DNA of 64,000 nt from the NCBI RefSeq assembly GCF_007570835.1, contig NZ_SUNC01000001.1, forward strand, positions 372,001 through 436,000, given 5' to 3'. This DNA comes from Croceicoccus sediminis. GTDB lineage: Bacteria; Pseudomonadota; Alphaproteobacteria; Sphingomonadales; Sphingomonadaceae. A model generated the notes under the pieces. That model had not been told where the DNA came from. It ran no database searches and was given only the letters and a program-made list of their open reading frames with translations. This document shows, in pieces, positions 36,638 through 44,063 of this stretch. How positions within the stretch are numbered: the first letter of the stretch is position 1; every line of letters begins with the position of its first letter. The translations under genes were made by a program, and so were the position numbers.

Positions 36638-37284
36638 TCGAGCTTCCCGAAGGAATAGAGCTGGAAGACCCGCGCCCGATCGTGGCCGATGCGCCCTACA
36701 CCTTCTTCATGCCGTTCGAGGCGGAGCTGGCCGCACTGAAACCGCTCGACGGTATCAAGGCAATTTTCCGTCAGACGGCGGGAGAGCCCAAATATTCCGC
36801 CGAACGCATGTGGGTCCTGATCGAGGCTATCGAAGACGGCGACGTCATCGGCACCCTGGACAACGAGCCGGCGGGCATGGACCGCATCAAGCTGGGCGAC
36901 AGGGTCCGCATCCCCCTCACCCACGCCATCTCTACCGCGTTTCACAAGGACAATCCGCGCCCGCAAGTGCCGGTGCGGCGCGAATACTGGGACCGATGCT
37001 TCGTCGACGATTGCGTGCTGGAAGGGCGCAGCCACGTCGATTACCTCTACCGCGAAGTGCCCGACATGACGCGCGAGGGCGACAAGTATCCCGACAGCGG
37101 CTGGCGCATCCGCGGGACCGAGGTCGCGGTCGAAGATGACGAGAAGAACGGCCGCGACGCGCACTACATCGCGATCGGCAAGGTGCTGAACGCCGACGAC
37201 CGCTGGATCGACTTGATCGATGCGCCTTACGACAGCCATTTCGGCTGGCGCGAAGAGGAAAGCTGCTACGTCGAGCTGGAATAG
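36634..37284 (+). CDS. DUF2314/DUF2185 two-domain protein
   Basis: 216 residues. The first half carries a DUF2314-type segment (MWVLIEAIEDGDVIGTLDNEP) and the second a DUF2185/immunity-33-like segment (DSGWRIRGTEVAVEDDEKNG ... IGKVLNADDRWIDLIDAPYD). Both families are uncharacterised; DUF2185 proteins are sometimes listed as immunity proteins in polymorphic toxin loci, but no toxin is seen here. Overlap with the VWA gene by 4 bp places it in the MoxR-VWA operon. Domain assignments are from recalled motifs and are moderately certain. Confidence 0.75.
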   Translation: MIELPEGIELEDPRPIVADAPYTFFMPFEAELAALKPLDGIKAIFRQTAGEPKYSAERMWVLIEAIEDGDVIGTLDNEPAGMDRIKLGDRVRIPLTHAISTAFHKDNPRPQVPVRREYWDRCFVDDCVLEGRSHVDYLYREVPDMTREGDKYPDSGWRIRGTEVAVEDDEKNGRDAHYIAIGKVLNADDRWIDLIDAPYDSHFGWREEESCYVELE

Positions 37285-37302
37285 GCACACGATTGTGCCT
37301 TC
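37283..37302 (+). terminator. Small hairpin at end of the MoxR-VWA operon
   Basis: Perfect 7-bp stem aggcaca / tgtgcct (37283-37289, 37294-37300) with a CGAT loop followed by TTCTT. It begins inside the TAG stop of the DUF2314 gene. A weak intrinsic terminator is the simplest reading. Confidence 0.5.
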
Positions 37303-37336
37303 TTGGCCGCGCGTCCGGCCAGACTATATCGGGCGC

Positions 37337-38128
37337 ATGACGAAGCAAGCTGCCCTCTTCATCGGCCACGGTTCACCGATGACCATGATCACCGAAAATG
37401 CCGAATGCCGGGGCATGGAAGAACTTGGCCGCCGCCTGCAGAGGCCGGATGCCATCCTCGCCATCACGGCGCATTGGGAAACGCGCGGGGAAACGCGGCT
37501 GACGTCCGGCGCGGCGCCGCATACGATCCACGATTTCCGCGGGTTTCCGCAGGAACTCTACGATATGCGCTATGCCGCGCCGGGATCGCCAGACCTTGCC
37601 CGACGGGCCGCCGAGCTGATCGGGAAAACGGCGGTGCTGGACGACGATCACGGGTTCGACCACGGCGTTTGGGGCACCCTGATGCCGATGTTTCCCGACG
37701 CCGAAATTCCGCTTGTCGCGATGAGTGTCGACATGACTCTGGACGGCGAAGAACACCGCCGGATCGGTGAAAGGCTTGCCCCGCTACGCGATGAAAACGT
37801 CCTGATCGTGGGCAGTGGTAACGTGATCCATAACCTGGCGCTATGGCGAGAGGCGAAAGGCACGATGCCCGACTGGGCCGTAGATTTTCGCCGCCGCACC
37901 AACACGGCCCTGCTGGAGCGGCAAGATGCCGCGCTCACCCGCTTTGCGCCTGACGACAAGGCGGCGCAGATCGCGATCAACAGCGGTGAGCATTACCTGC
38001 CGCTGCTCTACCCGCTGGGTACGCGCCAGCCGGAGGACGATGTCGCCCAGTTCAACGACACGATCGATGGCGCGCTGTCGATGACCTCGGTCATCTGGGG
38101 CGATGCCGCGCTGGTCGAAGGTCTTTAG
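37337..38128 (+). CDS. Class III extradiol (LigB/DODA-type) ring-cleavage dioxygenase
   Basis: 263 residues starting MTKQAALFIGHGSPMTM, the metal-binding N-terminus of the LigB/4,5-DOPA dioxygenase family. Other ligands are His in ITAHWE and FDHGVWGTLMPMFP, with the catalytic region VGSGNVIHNL. Members cleave catechol-type substrates with Fe(II) or Zn(II); many bacterial copies (YgiD-like) have no known natural substrate. No aromatic-degradation genes surround it. Its TAG overlaps the TAA of the convergent NamZ-like gene. Confidence 0.9.
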   Translation: MTKQAALFIGHGSPMTMITENAECRGMEELGRRLQRPDAILAITAHWETRGETRLTSGAAPHTIHDFRGFPQELYDMRYAAPGSPDLARRAAELIGKTAVLDDDHGFDHGVWGTLMPMFPDAEIPLVAMSVDMTLDGEEHRRIGERLAPLRDENVLIVGSGNVIHNLALWREAKGTMPDWAVDFRRRTNTALLERQDAALTRFAPDDKAAQIAINSGEHYLPLLYPLGTRQPEDDVAQFNDTIDGALSMTSVIWGDAALVEGL

Positions 38129-39321
38129 TAGAGCAGCAGCGGCGCGATCTCTTCGCGCCAATTGGCCTCGTCGGCCCCGGCAATCGCCTCCAGGTCGCCC
38201 GGCTCGCTCGCCGCGTCGTCGACCCATTCGCGCAAGGCCGCCCCCCCGTTGATCACGTCGATGGCAAGGCGGTCGAACTCGTACTCGTAAGGGAAGTCGC
38301 GCCAGATCGGGTAATCGGGATAGAGCCGACGGATCGCCTTGAACGCCAGCGCCTGCAGCCGCCATGGCCGAAAGGCCTGGTGATCGTAGAACGCACCTTC
38401 GGCATGGACCATCAGCGCGTTGCAAAGCTGGCCCGCGTGCTTGTGAAAGGTCGGCTCGAAGTGGCATTCGCGCAGCGCGCATCCGGCCAGCCAATGTGGC
38501 GCGAAGGCGGTCATCTCCGCCAGCACGGCCTTGGCATCTATGTCGGGCGCGCCGAACAGGATCTCCAGCGGGCGGGTCGTGCCTCTCCCCTCGCTCAGCG
38601 TCGCGCCTTCGATCATCACCGTGCCCGCATAGGCGCGCGCCATGTTGACGTTGGCGGCATTGGGACTGGGATTGATCCAGATGCGGCTGTCGGGCCATCC
38701 GAACCCTGCGCCTTCCGGCTCCCAACCGTCCATGCCGATCACGCGGTATTCGACGTCGAGACCGAACCGCTTGATAAACCAGTGGCCCATTTCCCCCAGC
38801 GTAAGGCCGTGGCGCATCACCATCGGCCCTGCCCCGACAAAGCTTTCCTGCCCCGGCAGCAGCAGCGTGCCTTCGACCGGGCGGCCGGCCGGGTTCGGCC
38901 TGTCGAGGACCCAGACTTCCTTGCCCGCCTTCGCCGCCTCTTCCAGCAGGTAGAGCAGCGTGGTCACGAAGGTATAGATGCGGCAGCCCAGGTCCTGCAG
39001 GTCGAACAGGAAGACATCGGCCGAAGTCATCATCTGTCCGGTCGGGCGGCGGACTTCGCCATAAAGGCTGAAAACCGGGATGCCGTAGACCGGATCGGTC
39101 TCGTCCTCGGTTTCGACCATGTTGTCCTGCTTGTCGCCCTTAAGGCCGTGCTGCGGACCGAAAGCCGAGGTGATATTCACCCCGGCCGCGATCAGCGCGT
39201 CGAGCGAATGGGTCAGGTCCGCTGTAACCGAGGCGGGATGGGCGACGAGGGCGACGCGCTTTCCTTCAAGAGGTGCGCGAAGGCTAGCGTCGGCGAGCAG
39301 GCGATCGATACCGAATTTCAT
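38125..39321 (-). CDS. DUF1343 protein, NamZ-like exo-beta-N-acetylmuramidase
   Basis: 398 residues matching DUF1343/NamZ: FGIDRLLAD, GKRVALVAHPASV, FGPQHGLKGDKQDNMVE, DVFLFDLQDLGCRIYTFVTTL and LDRPNPAGRPVEGTLL. NamZ removes terminal MurNAc from peptidoglycan fragments. No signal peptide is evident with the ATG at 39321, so a cytoplasmic recycling role is more likely than a secreted one. Overlaps the upstream DOMON-like gene by 4 bp (39318-39321). Confidence 0.88.
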   Translation of the reverse strand: MKFGIDRLLADASLRAPLEGKRVALVAHPASVTADLTHSLDALIAAGVNITSAFGPQHGLKGDKQDNMVETEDETDPVYGIPVFSLYGEVRRPTGQMMTSADVFLFDLQDLGCRIYTFVTTLLYLLEEAAKAGKEVWVLDRPNPAGRPVEGTLLLPGQESFVGAGPMVMRHGLTLGEMGHWFIKRFGLDVEYRVIGMDGWEPEGAGFGWPDSRIWINPSPNAANVNMARAYAGTVMIEGATLSEGRGTTRPLEILFGAPDIDAKAVLAEMTAFAPHWLAGCALRECHFEPTFHKHAGQLCNALMVHAEGAFYDHQAFRPWRLQALAFKAIRRLYPDYPIWRDFPYEYEFDRLAIDVINGGAALREWVDDAASEPGDLEAIAGADEANWREEIAPLLLY

Positions 39322-39848
39322 TTCACCGCTGCTGCTTCAATGGGCAAGGCAAAGCAAGCCGCGTCGTGAAAATCCGGACGATCGGTGGATTGTTCGAGCG
39401 CCCAGAACGACTTGGTCCCATCGCTCTCTTCCAGAACCGCGTTCAGTCCCATCGCATCGAACCCGGCCAGATCGCGCGCGCTCAGCGTCACGTTGACCGC
39501 CAGCAGCCGGTCACCGGCACGGGCCGAAACTTCGGGCATTGTCGTCGGGTTGAACTCGCTCATCCCCGCCCGATAGCTTTCGAAATCGTAGATCGCCCAG
39601 CGGCCCGACGTGGCAAAGTTGTATTCACGGTACGATCCGTCCCCGCGCCTCAGGAACAGTTCGAAGCATGTCGTCTGCCACAATTCGTCCTGACGCCCGC
39701 GTCCTGTAAATTCGGGCAGAATCAGGTCGTCGATCCCTTCGACGCGGTACCGCGCCATGGCCATTCCGGGTTTCGGGAAAATCACTTCCGCCTCTACGCT
39801 GCGGACGCTGACCGGCGGATGCGCCGGATGGGGGATCAGGGTGTGCAT
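39318..39848 (-). CDS. DOMON-like domain protein
   Basis: 176 residues, all beta-rich, with the pattern LWQTTCFELFLRRGDGSYREYNFATSGRWAIYDFESYR, as in short 'DOMON-like' proteins of alphaproteobacteria (cd09627-type, related to carbohydrate- or heme-binding domains). No signal peptide. The translationally coupled NamZ-like partner suggests a role in cell-wall sugar recycling, which is inference only. Confidence 0.8.
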   Translation of the reverse strand: MHTLIPHPAHPPVSVRSVEAEVIFPKPGMAMARYRVEGIDDLILPEFTGRGRQDELWQTTCFELFLRRGDGSYREYNFATSGRWAIYDFESYRAGMSEFNPTTMPEVSARAGDRLLAVNVTLSARDLAGFDAMGLNAVLEESDGTKSFWALEQSTDRPDFHDAACFALPIEAAAVK

Positions 39849-39941
39849 CGCGGCTATCTAGCGCCGGATCGAAGGGGCTGGCAATCGCGCATGTCACAGG
39901 TGCTTTGCCTTCTCCACCGCCCGTGCTAGGCGCGCGCCACC

Positions 39942-41171
39942 ATGACCGAATACAAATCCTCCCTGCTCCGCCTTCTCGACGAACGCGGCTACATCCACCA
40001 GGTCACCGATGCCGATGCCCTTGACGCGTTGGCCGACAAGCAGATCGTGCCGGGATATATCGGGTTCGATCCCACGGCACCGTCGCTGCACGTGGGCGGG
40101 ATGGTCCAGATCATGCTGCTGCGCCGCCTGCAACAGGCGGGGCACAAGCCCATTGTCCTGATGGGCGGCGGAACCGGGAAGATCGGCGATCCCAGCTTCA
40201 AGGACGAGGCGCGATCCCTTCTCGACGAAGAGCGGATCAAGGCCAATGTCGCCTCCATCCGCACGATTTTCGAACGCTTCCTGACCTTCGGCGACGGCCC
40301 GACCGATGCGGTCATGGTCGACAATGCGGACTGGCTGGACGCGCTGGAATACATTCCGTTCCTGCGCGAGGTTGGTCGTCACTTCTCGGTGAACCGGATG
40401 CTGAGCTTCGATTCGGTGAAGACCAGGCTCGACCGGGAGCAATCGCTCAGCTTCCTCGAATTCAATTACATGATCCTCCAGGCCTACGATTTCCGCGAAC
40501 TGGCAAAGCGCATGGGATGCGTGTTGCAGCTCGGCGGATCGGACCAGTGGGGCAATATCGTTAACGGTATCGAGCTTGCCCGCCGCATGGACGGCACCGA
40601 GGTCTATGGTGTCACGACACCGCTTCTTGCCACCGCCGATGGCACGAAAATGGGCAAGACGGTCGCGGGCGCGGTCTGGCTGAACGAGGATATGCTGCCG
40701 AACTACGATTTCTGGCAGTACTGGCGCAATTGCGACGATCGGGACGTGGGGCGGTTCCTGCGCCTGTTCACCGATGTGCCGCTGGAAGAGATCGCCGAGC
40801 TTGAGGCGCTGGAAGGTGCCGCCATCAACGATGCCAAGATCCGTCTTGCCAACGAAGTCACGAGCCTGGTGCGCGGGCCCGAAGCGGCGCAGGCCGCCGA
40901 AGCCACGGCCAGGGAGACTTTCGCAGGCGGCGGCCTGGGTGCCGACCTGCCGACGCTGGACCTCCCCGCGGGCGGGATCAGTGTCATGGCGGCGCTGACC
41001 GAACTTGGCTTTACCAAGTCCAATGGCGAGGCCAAGCGCAAGGTCGCCGAGGGCGCGGTGAAGCTGGACGATGCGGCCATGACCGATCCGGCGGCGATGA
41101 TCGCGCCGGACGCGGGCACAACGGCGAAGCTGAGCCTCGGCAAGAAGAAGCACGCTATCCTGAAAGGCTGA
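39942..41171 (+). CDS. tyrS: Tyrosyl-tRNA synthetase
   Basis: 409 residues, class Ic. The HIGH-type signature is PTAPSLHVGGMVQIM, the KMSKS-type loop GTKMGKTVAGAVW, and Tyr-specific LEFNYMILQAYDF and QLGGSDQWGNI are present. A C-terminal S4-like RNA-binding domain (GGISVMAALTELGFTKSNGEAKRKVAEGAVKLDD) completes the bacterial TyrRS. It stands alone, with no obvious operon partner. Confidence 0.97.
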   Translation: MTEYKSSLLRLLDERGYIHQVTDADALDALADKQIVPGYIGFDPTAPSLHVGGMVQIMLLRRLQQAGHKPIVLMGGGTGKIGDPSFKDEARSLLDEERIKANVASIRTIFERFLTFGDGPTDAVMVDNADWLDALEYIPFLREVGRHFSVNRMLSFDSVKTRLDREQSLSFLEFNYMILQAYDFRELAKRMGCVLQLGGSDQWGNIVNGIELARRMDGTEVYGVTTPLLATADGTKMGKTVAGAVWLNEDMLPNYDFWQYWRNCDDRDVGRFLRLFTDVPLEEIAELEALEGAAINDAKIRLANEVTSLVRGPEAAQAAEATARETFAGGGLGADLPTLDLPAGGISVMAALTELGFTKSNGEAKRKVAEGAVKLDDAAMTDPAAMIAPDAGTTAKLSLGKKKHAILKG

Positions 41172-41283
41172 TCGCACCACTCGCTGGCATGGGCGTCATG
41201 CCCGCAAAACATTGCGGTCATTTACCTTTTGTTCGCCATTGCCGGTTACTCTTTGCGGATCGAACGCAATTGGAGTGACGCGG

Positions 41284-41634
41284 GTGATCGGTGGTGCGCA
41301 GCTTTCGGTAACGGACCTTCGCCAGGCAGCTCGCCATCCCGTCGATTATCCCGTGCTTGCAGAGCATCGCCGCATCGGCGACGTCCACATGCGCATCACG
41401 AATGTTTCGGCCAATGGCTTCATGGTGGAAAGCGATATTGTTCTCGGCCGCGGGGAACGCGTCATGCTGCGCCTGCCCGAAATCGGCCGGATCGAGGCGC
41501 ACGTGATATGGGTGTCCGAAGGACGCGCCGGGTTCCAGTTCGAACGCATCCTTCGCCCCGACGCATTTGGCGCGATGGTCGACCAGATGCAGCCACGCGC
41601 AAAGCCGAGGCCCCGCCCTCGCAAGGCAAAGTAA
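41284..41634 (+). CDS. PilZ-domain protein
   Basis: About 116 residues. The PilZ c-di-GMP motifs are RQAARHP (RxxxR) and NVSANGF (D/N-x-S-x-x-G), followed by a beta-barrel core (GRGERVMLRLPEIGRIEAHV) and a basic tail (PRAKPRPRPRKAK). I place the start at GTG 41284 with GGAG 8 nt upstream; GTG 41275 or a start at 41212 are alternatives. It probably binds cyclic di-GMP; its partner is unknown. Confidence 0.82.
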   Translation: MIGGAQLSVTDLRQAARHPVDYPVLAEHRRIGDVHMRITNVSANGFMVESDIVLGRGERVMLRLPEIGRIEAHVIWVSEGRAGFQFERILRPDAFGAMVDQMQPRAKPRPRPRKAK

Positions 41635-41695
41635 TACACCGCCCGGATAGCCCACGACTTGTAATCATGGCCGCCAGTCCGCACATCACGCGGCA

Positions 41696-42415
41696 ATGAC
41701 AGAACAACCATTGCAGAATATCGCGTTGCTTATCGACGCGGACAACACCACCCCTGCCGGGATCGACCCGGTGCTGACGGCGCTGGCAGAGCTTGGGCAG
41801 GTCAACATCCGGCGCGCCTATGGGAACTGGGCCAAGCCGAACCTTGCCAAGTGGGCAAAGATCACCAACGAATACGGCATCCGCCCGCAGCAGCAGTTCG
41901 ACCTGACCAAGGGCAAGAACGCGACCGACATGGCGATGACGATCGACGCGATCGACCTGCTCTATCAGGGCAAGGTCGATGGCTTCGGCATCATGAGCAG
42001 CGACAGCGACTTCACGCCGCTTGTGTCGCGCCTGCGCCAGGACGGCTTGCTGGTCTACGGCTTCGGCTGGAAGAACAAGGCACCGCAGGCATTGCAGACC
42101 GCCTGCACACGCTTCATCGACATCGATGCCCTGATCCGCGACGACACGGACGACGGCGCGAAGAACGGCACCAAGCCCGAAAGCGAGCCGGTTGACGAAG
42201 CGCTCGTCACCCTGCTGGGCAAGGCATGGCGTGCGGCGAACCGATCGGAAGACGGTTTCGCCAAGCTTGGCGAGGTTGGCCAGATCGCGGGCAACCGGTC
42301 GAACTTCGACGTGCGCAACTATGGCTACAAGCGGCTCATCGACATGATGGAATCGCTGCCCAACTTCGAGGTACAGCGCCGCGACGGGCAGGCATGGGTA
42401 AAACGCCTGCGCTGA
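41696..42415 (+). CDS. NYN-domain RNase with OST-HTH (LOTUS) domain
   Basis: 239 residues. The NYN/LabA domain holds the acidic residues of a PIN-like nuclease: LLIDADNTTP, GKNATDMAMTIDAIDLL and MSSDSDFTPLV. After a charged linker (residues ~145-165) the C-terminal part (EALVTLLGKAWRA ... SNFDVRNYGYKRLIDMMESL) matches OST-HTH/LOTUS RNA-binding domains. Probably a cytoplasmic ribonuclease; target unknown. A strong terminator follows. Confidence 0.9.
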   Translation: MTEQPLQNIALLIDADNTTPAGIDPVLTALAELGQVNIRRAYGNWAKPNLAKWAKITNEYGIRPQQQFDLTKGKNATDMAMTIDAIDLLYQGKVDGFGIMSSDSDFTPLVSRLRQDGLLVYGFGWKNKAPQALQTACTRFIDIDALIRDDTDDGAKNGTKPESEPVDEALVTLLGKAWRAANRSEDGFAKLGEVGQIAGNRSNFDVRNYGYKRLIDMMESLPNFEVQRRDGQAWVKRLR

Positions 42416-42440
42416 AATTCGCTAAGGTACCGGCAAAAGA

Positions 42441-42470
42441 AAAGGGCGGCCCCGAGAGGCCGCCCTTTTT
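42441..42470. terminator. Strong intrinsic terminator
   Basis: Perfect 11-bp stem aaagggcggcc / ggccgcccttt (42441-42451, 42458-42468), 6-nt loop, then TTTTTG; an A-rich run precedes it on the other strand. It lies between the convergent NYN and TPR genes and can terminate both. Confidence 0.9.
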
Positions 42471-42492
42471 GTTTTCGTGATGAGCGCGGCGA

Positions 42493-43728
42493 TTAGCCGG
42501 CGGTCTTGCTGTCGACGTAGGCGATCCAAAGCTTGGCAAGCGTCGAACGATTGCCGGTCGTGATCTGCTGGAACGTCGACTTGGCTTCGGCGAACTTGCC
42601 CTGATCGGCCTGCGCAATGCCAAGCCCCGTCATGGCAGCTGCCTTGTCGGTCACGCCCATCGAGATCGCCTTGTTGTAAAGCGTCTCTGCCTGAGCAGCT
42701 TTGCCATAGCCGAGATAGACGTCGGCGATGGCCATCGCCTCGTTGCCGCTTGACGGGTTCTTGGAGTCGGTGTCGATCTCCTTCAGCGTCTGAGCCATGC
42801 GGCCCTTGGCCGAATTCAGCTCTTCGCTAACGATAGCGGACGAGCCATCAAGCACGCCGTCGGCAATGCCCATGTCGATGACCGACTTTACTTCCGCCGG
42901 ACGGCGACGCGAGTCGGCACCCTGCAAATAGGCCATGTACTGCTGACGAACGGTCAGACCGTCGTTACGGGCCATCAGGCGCAGCAGGTCGAGCTCTTCT
43001 TCCTTGTTGAAGGGCGAGAGAGCCGAAAGGACCTTGTACGCTTCACCGCGATATTCCGGACGCGGTGAGCTTTCGAGCACGTAAGTCGCCCACTTGAAAG
43101 CCTGATCGTTGAGGCCGTTGTTCGCCGCAATCGCAAGGCCGCGGAACGGGGTCGTGTCGGGGATCGGCTGACCGGCGGCGCGGCTCGTCTCCATCGACTT
43201 CTCGATCAGGTCGAGAGCCTGCACGAACTGGCCTTCGGCGACGTAAGTTTCAGCGATCAGCGCCGGGACCTGCGGGTCGTTCGGCATCAGCGGCTGTGCC
43301 TTCTGAAGGTAGGAACGCGCGGTCGCGTAATCCTTGGCGTTGTAGCCGAGCTGACCGGCGGCAAGGTAGATCTTGCCCACGTTCTCTTCCGGCAGCTTGC
43401 CGCTGTCGGCCATCATCTTCACGCCCTGATACTGCAGGGCCTGGTCGCTCGTCTTGGCACCGACGTTATAGATCAGCTGACCGGCGGCGAGCATTTCGTC
43501 GGGCGACTTGACCGTAGCGGTAAGTCCGGGCAGCTCCGCTGCAACGGCGGTATCGCCGGCATCGACCTTGGCAGAAATCGGCTGGTAAACGGCGATGAAC
43601 TCCTTCGAGTACTCTCCGCTGCTACCCTTCTTTTTTGCAGCTTCGGCAGGCGCAGCGACGGCAACCATACCGGTGGCACCCATTGCCAGGGCCACGGCCA
43701 TCGCAACACGCGAAATCGAACGCTTCAT
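42493..43728 (-). CDS. Secreted tetratricopeptide-repeat protein
   Basis: 411 residues. A signal peptide (MKRSISRVAMAVALAMGATGMVAVAAPAEA) is followed by TPR-like helical repeats, e.g. GKIYLAAGQLGYNAKDYATA, ALIAETYVAEGQFVQALDLI and GLGIAQADQGKFAEAKSTF. The ATG at 43728 has GAGGAG 6 nt upstream. Probably a periplasmic scaffold; no catalytic domain seen. Divergent from gyrA across 335 bp. Confidence 0.85.
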   Translation of the reverse strand: MKRSISRVAMAVALAMGATGMVAVAAPAEAAKKKGSSGEYSKEFIAVYQPISAKVDAGDTAVAAELPGLTATVKSPDEMLAAGQLIYNVGAKTSDQALQYQGVKMMADSGKLPEENVGKIYLAAGQLGYNAKDYATARSYLQKAQPLMPNDPQVPALIAETYVAEGQFVQALDLIEKSMETSRAAGQPIPDTTPFRGLAIAANNGLNDQAFKWATYVLESSPRPEYRGEAYKVLSALSPFNKEEELDLLRLMARNDGLTVRQQYMAYLQGADSRRRPAEVKSVIDMGIADGVLDGSSAIVSEELNSAKGRMAQTLKEIDTDSKNPSSGNEAMAIADVYLGYGKAAQAETLYNKAISMGVTDKAAAMTGLGIAQADQGKFAEAKSTFQQITTGNRSTLAKLWIAYVDSKTAG

Positions 43729-44063
43729 GAAATACTCCTCAACCATCCAGATGCGATACGGCGACCTTTGGGACCGCCAGAACGCGTGAATTTCAATTCC
43801 GTGCGGGGCCATGCCGATTTTTGCCAAAAATGGCAACCGGACAGGGGCCTGCACAATTGATATTGGTGATAGGGTACCGCCGCTGAACGCGGATTGAATG
43901 GGGTGTTTGCCCACATGCAGCATCGCCTTGTCCGGGCGGGGCCGGAATGTGTGGAAAAAGCGCACTTTACCGGGCGCTAATCCGCCGTTTCGCTAGCCAT
44001 TGCGCCCCCCCTTCCCTAGGGTGCGGACATACGAAAAATCATAGAGAACAAGAGCCGTCATTC
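43729..44063. other. 335-bp divergent intergenic region (TPR gene / gyrA)
   Basis: No gene was recognised. The left part must hold the TPR-gene promoter and leader (minus strand). A perfect inverted repeat ttgcca-aaaa-tggcaa lies at 43821-43836, and a smaller gaatt-tc-aattc follows at about 43788-43799. The right part near 43980-44063 is the gyrA leader, with no unambiguous -35/-10 pair. A cccccc run occurs near 44010. Confidence 0.6.
43821..43836. promoter_or_regulatory. Perfect inverted repeat upstream of the TPR gene
   Basis: TTGCCA-AAAA-TGGCAA: 6-bp arms around a 4-nt centre, about 93-108 bp upstream of the TPR-gene start. It could be a repressor operator or a small RNA hairpin. The regulator is unknown. 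Confidence 0.4.

Noticed and set aside
36634-37284. Toxin-immunity pair via DUF2185 (immunity-33-like)
   Set aside because: No toxin, secretion or repeat-rich gene is adjacent; the gene is coupled to MoxR-VWA instead.
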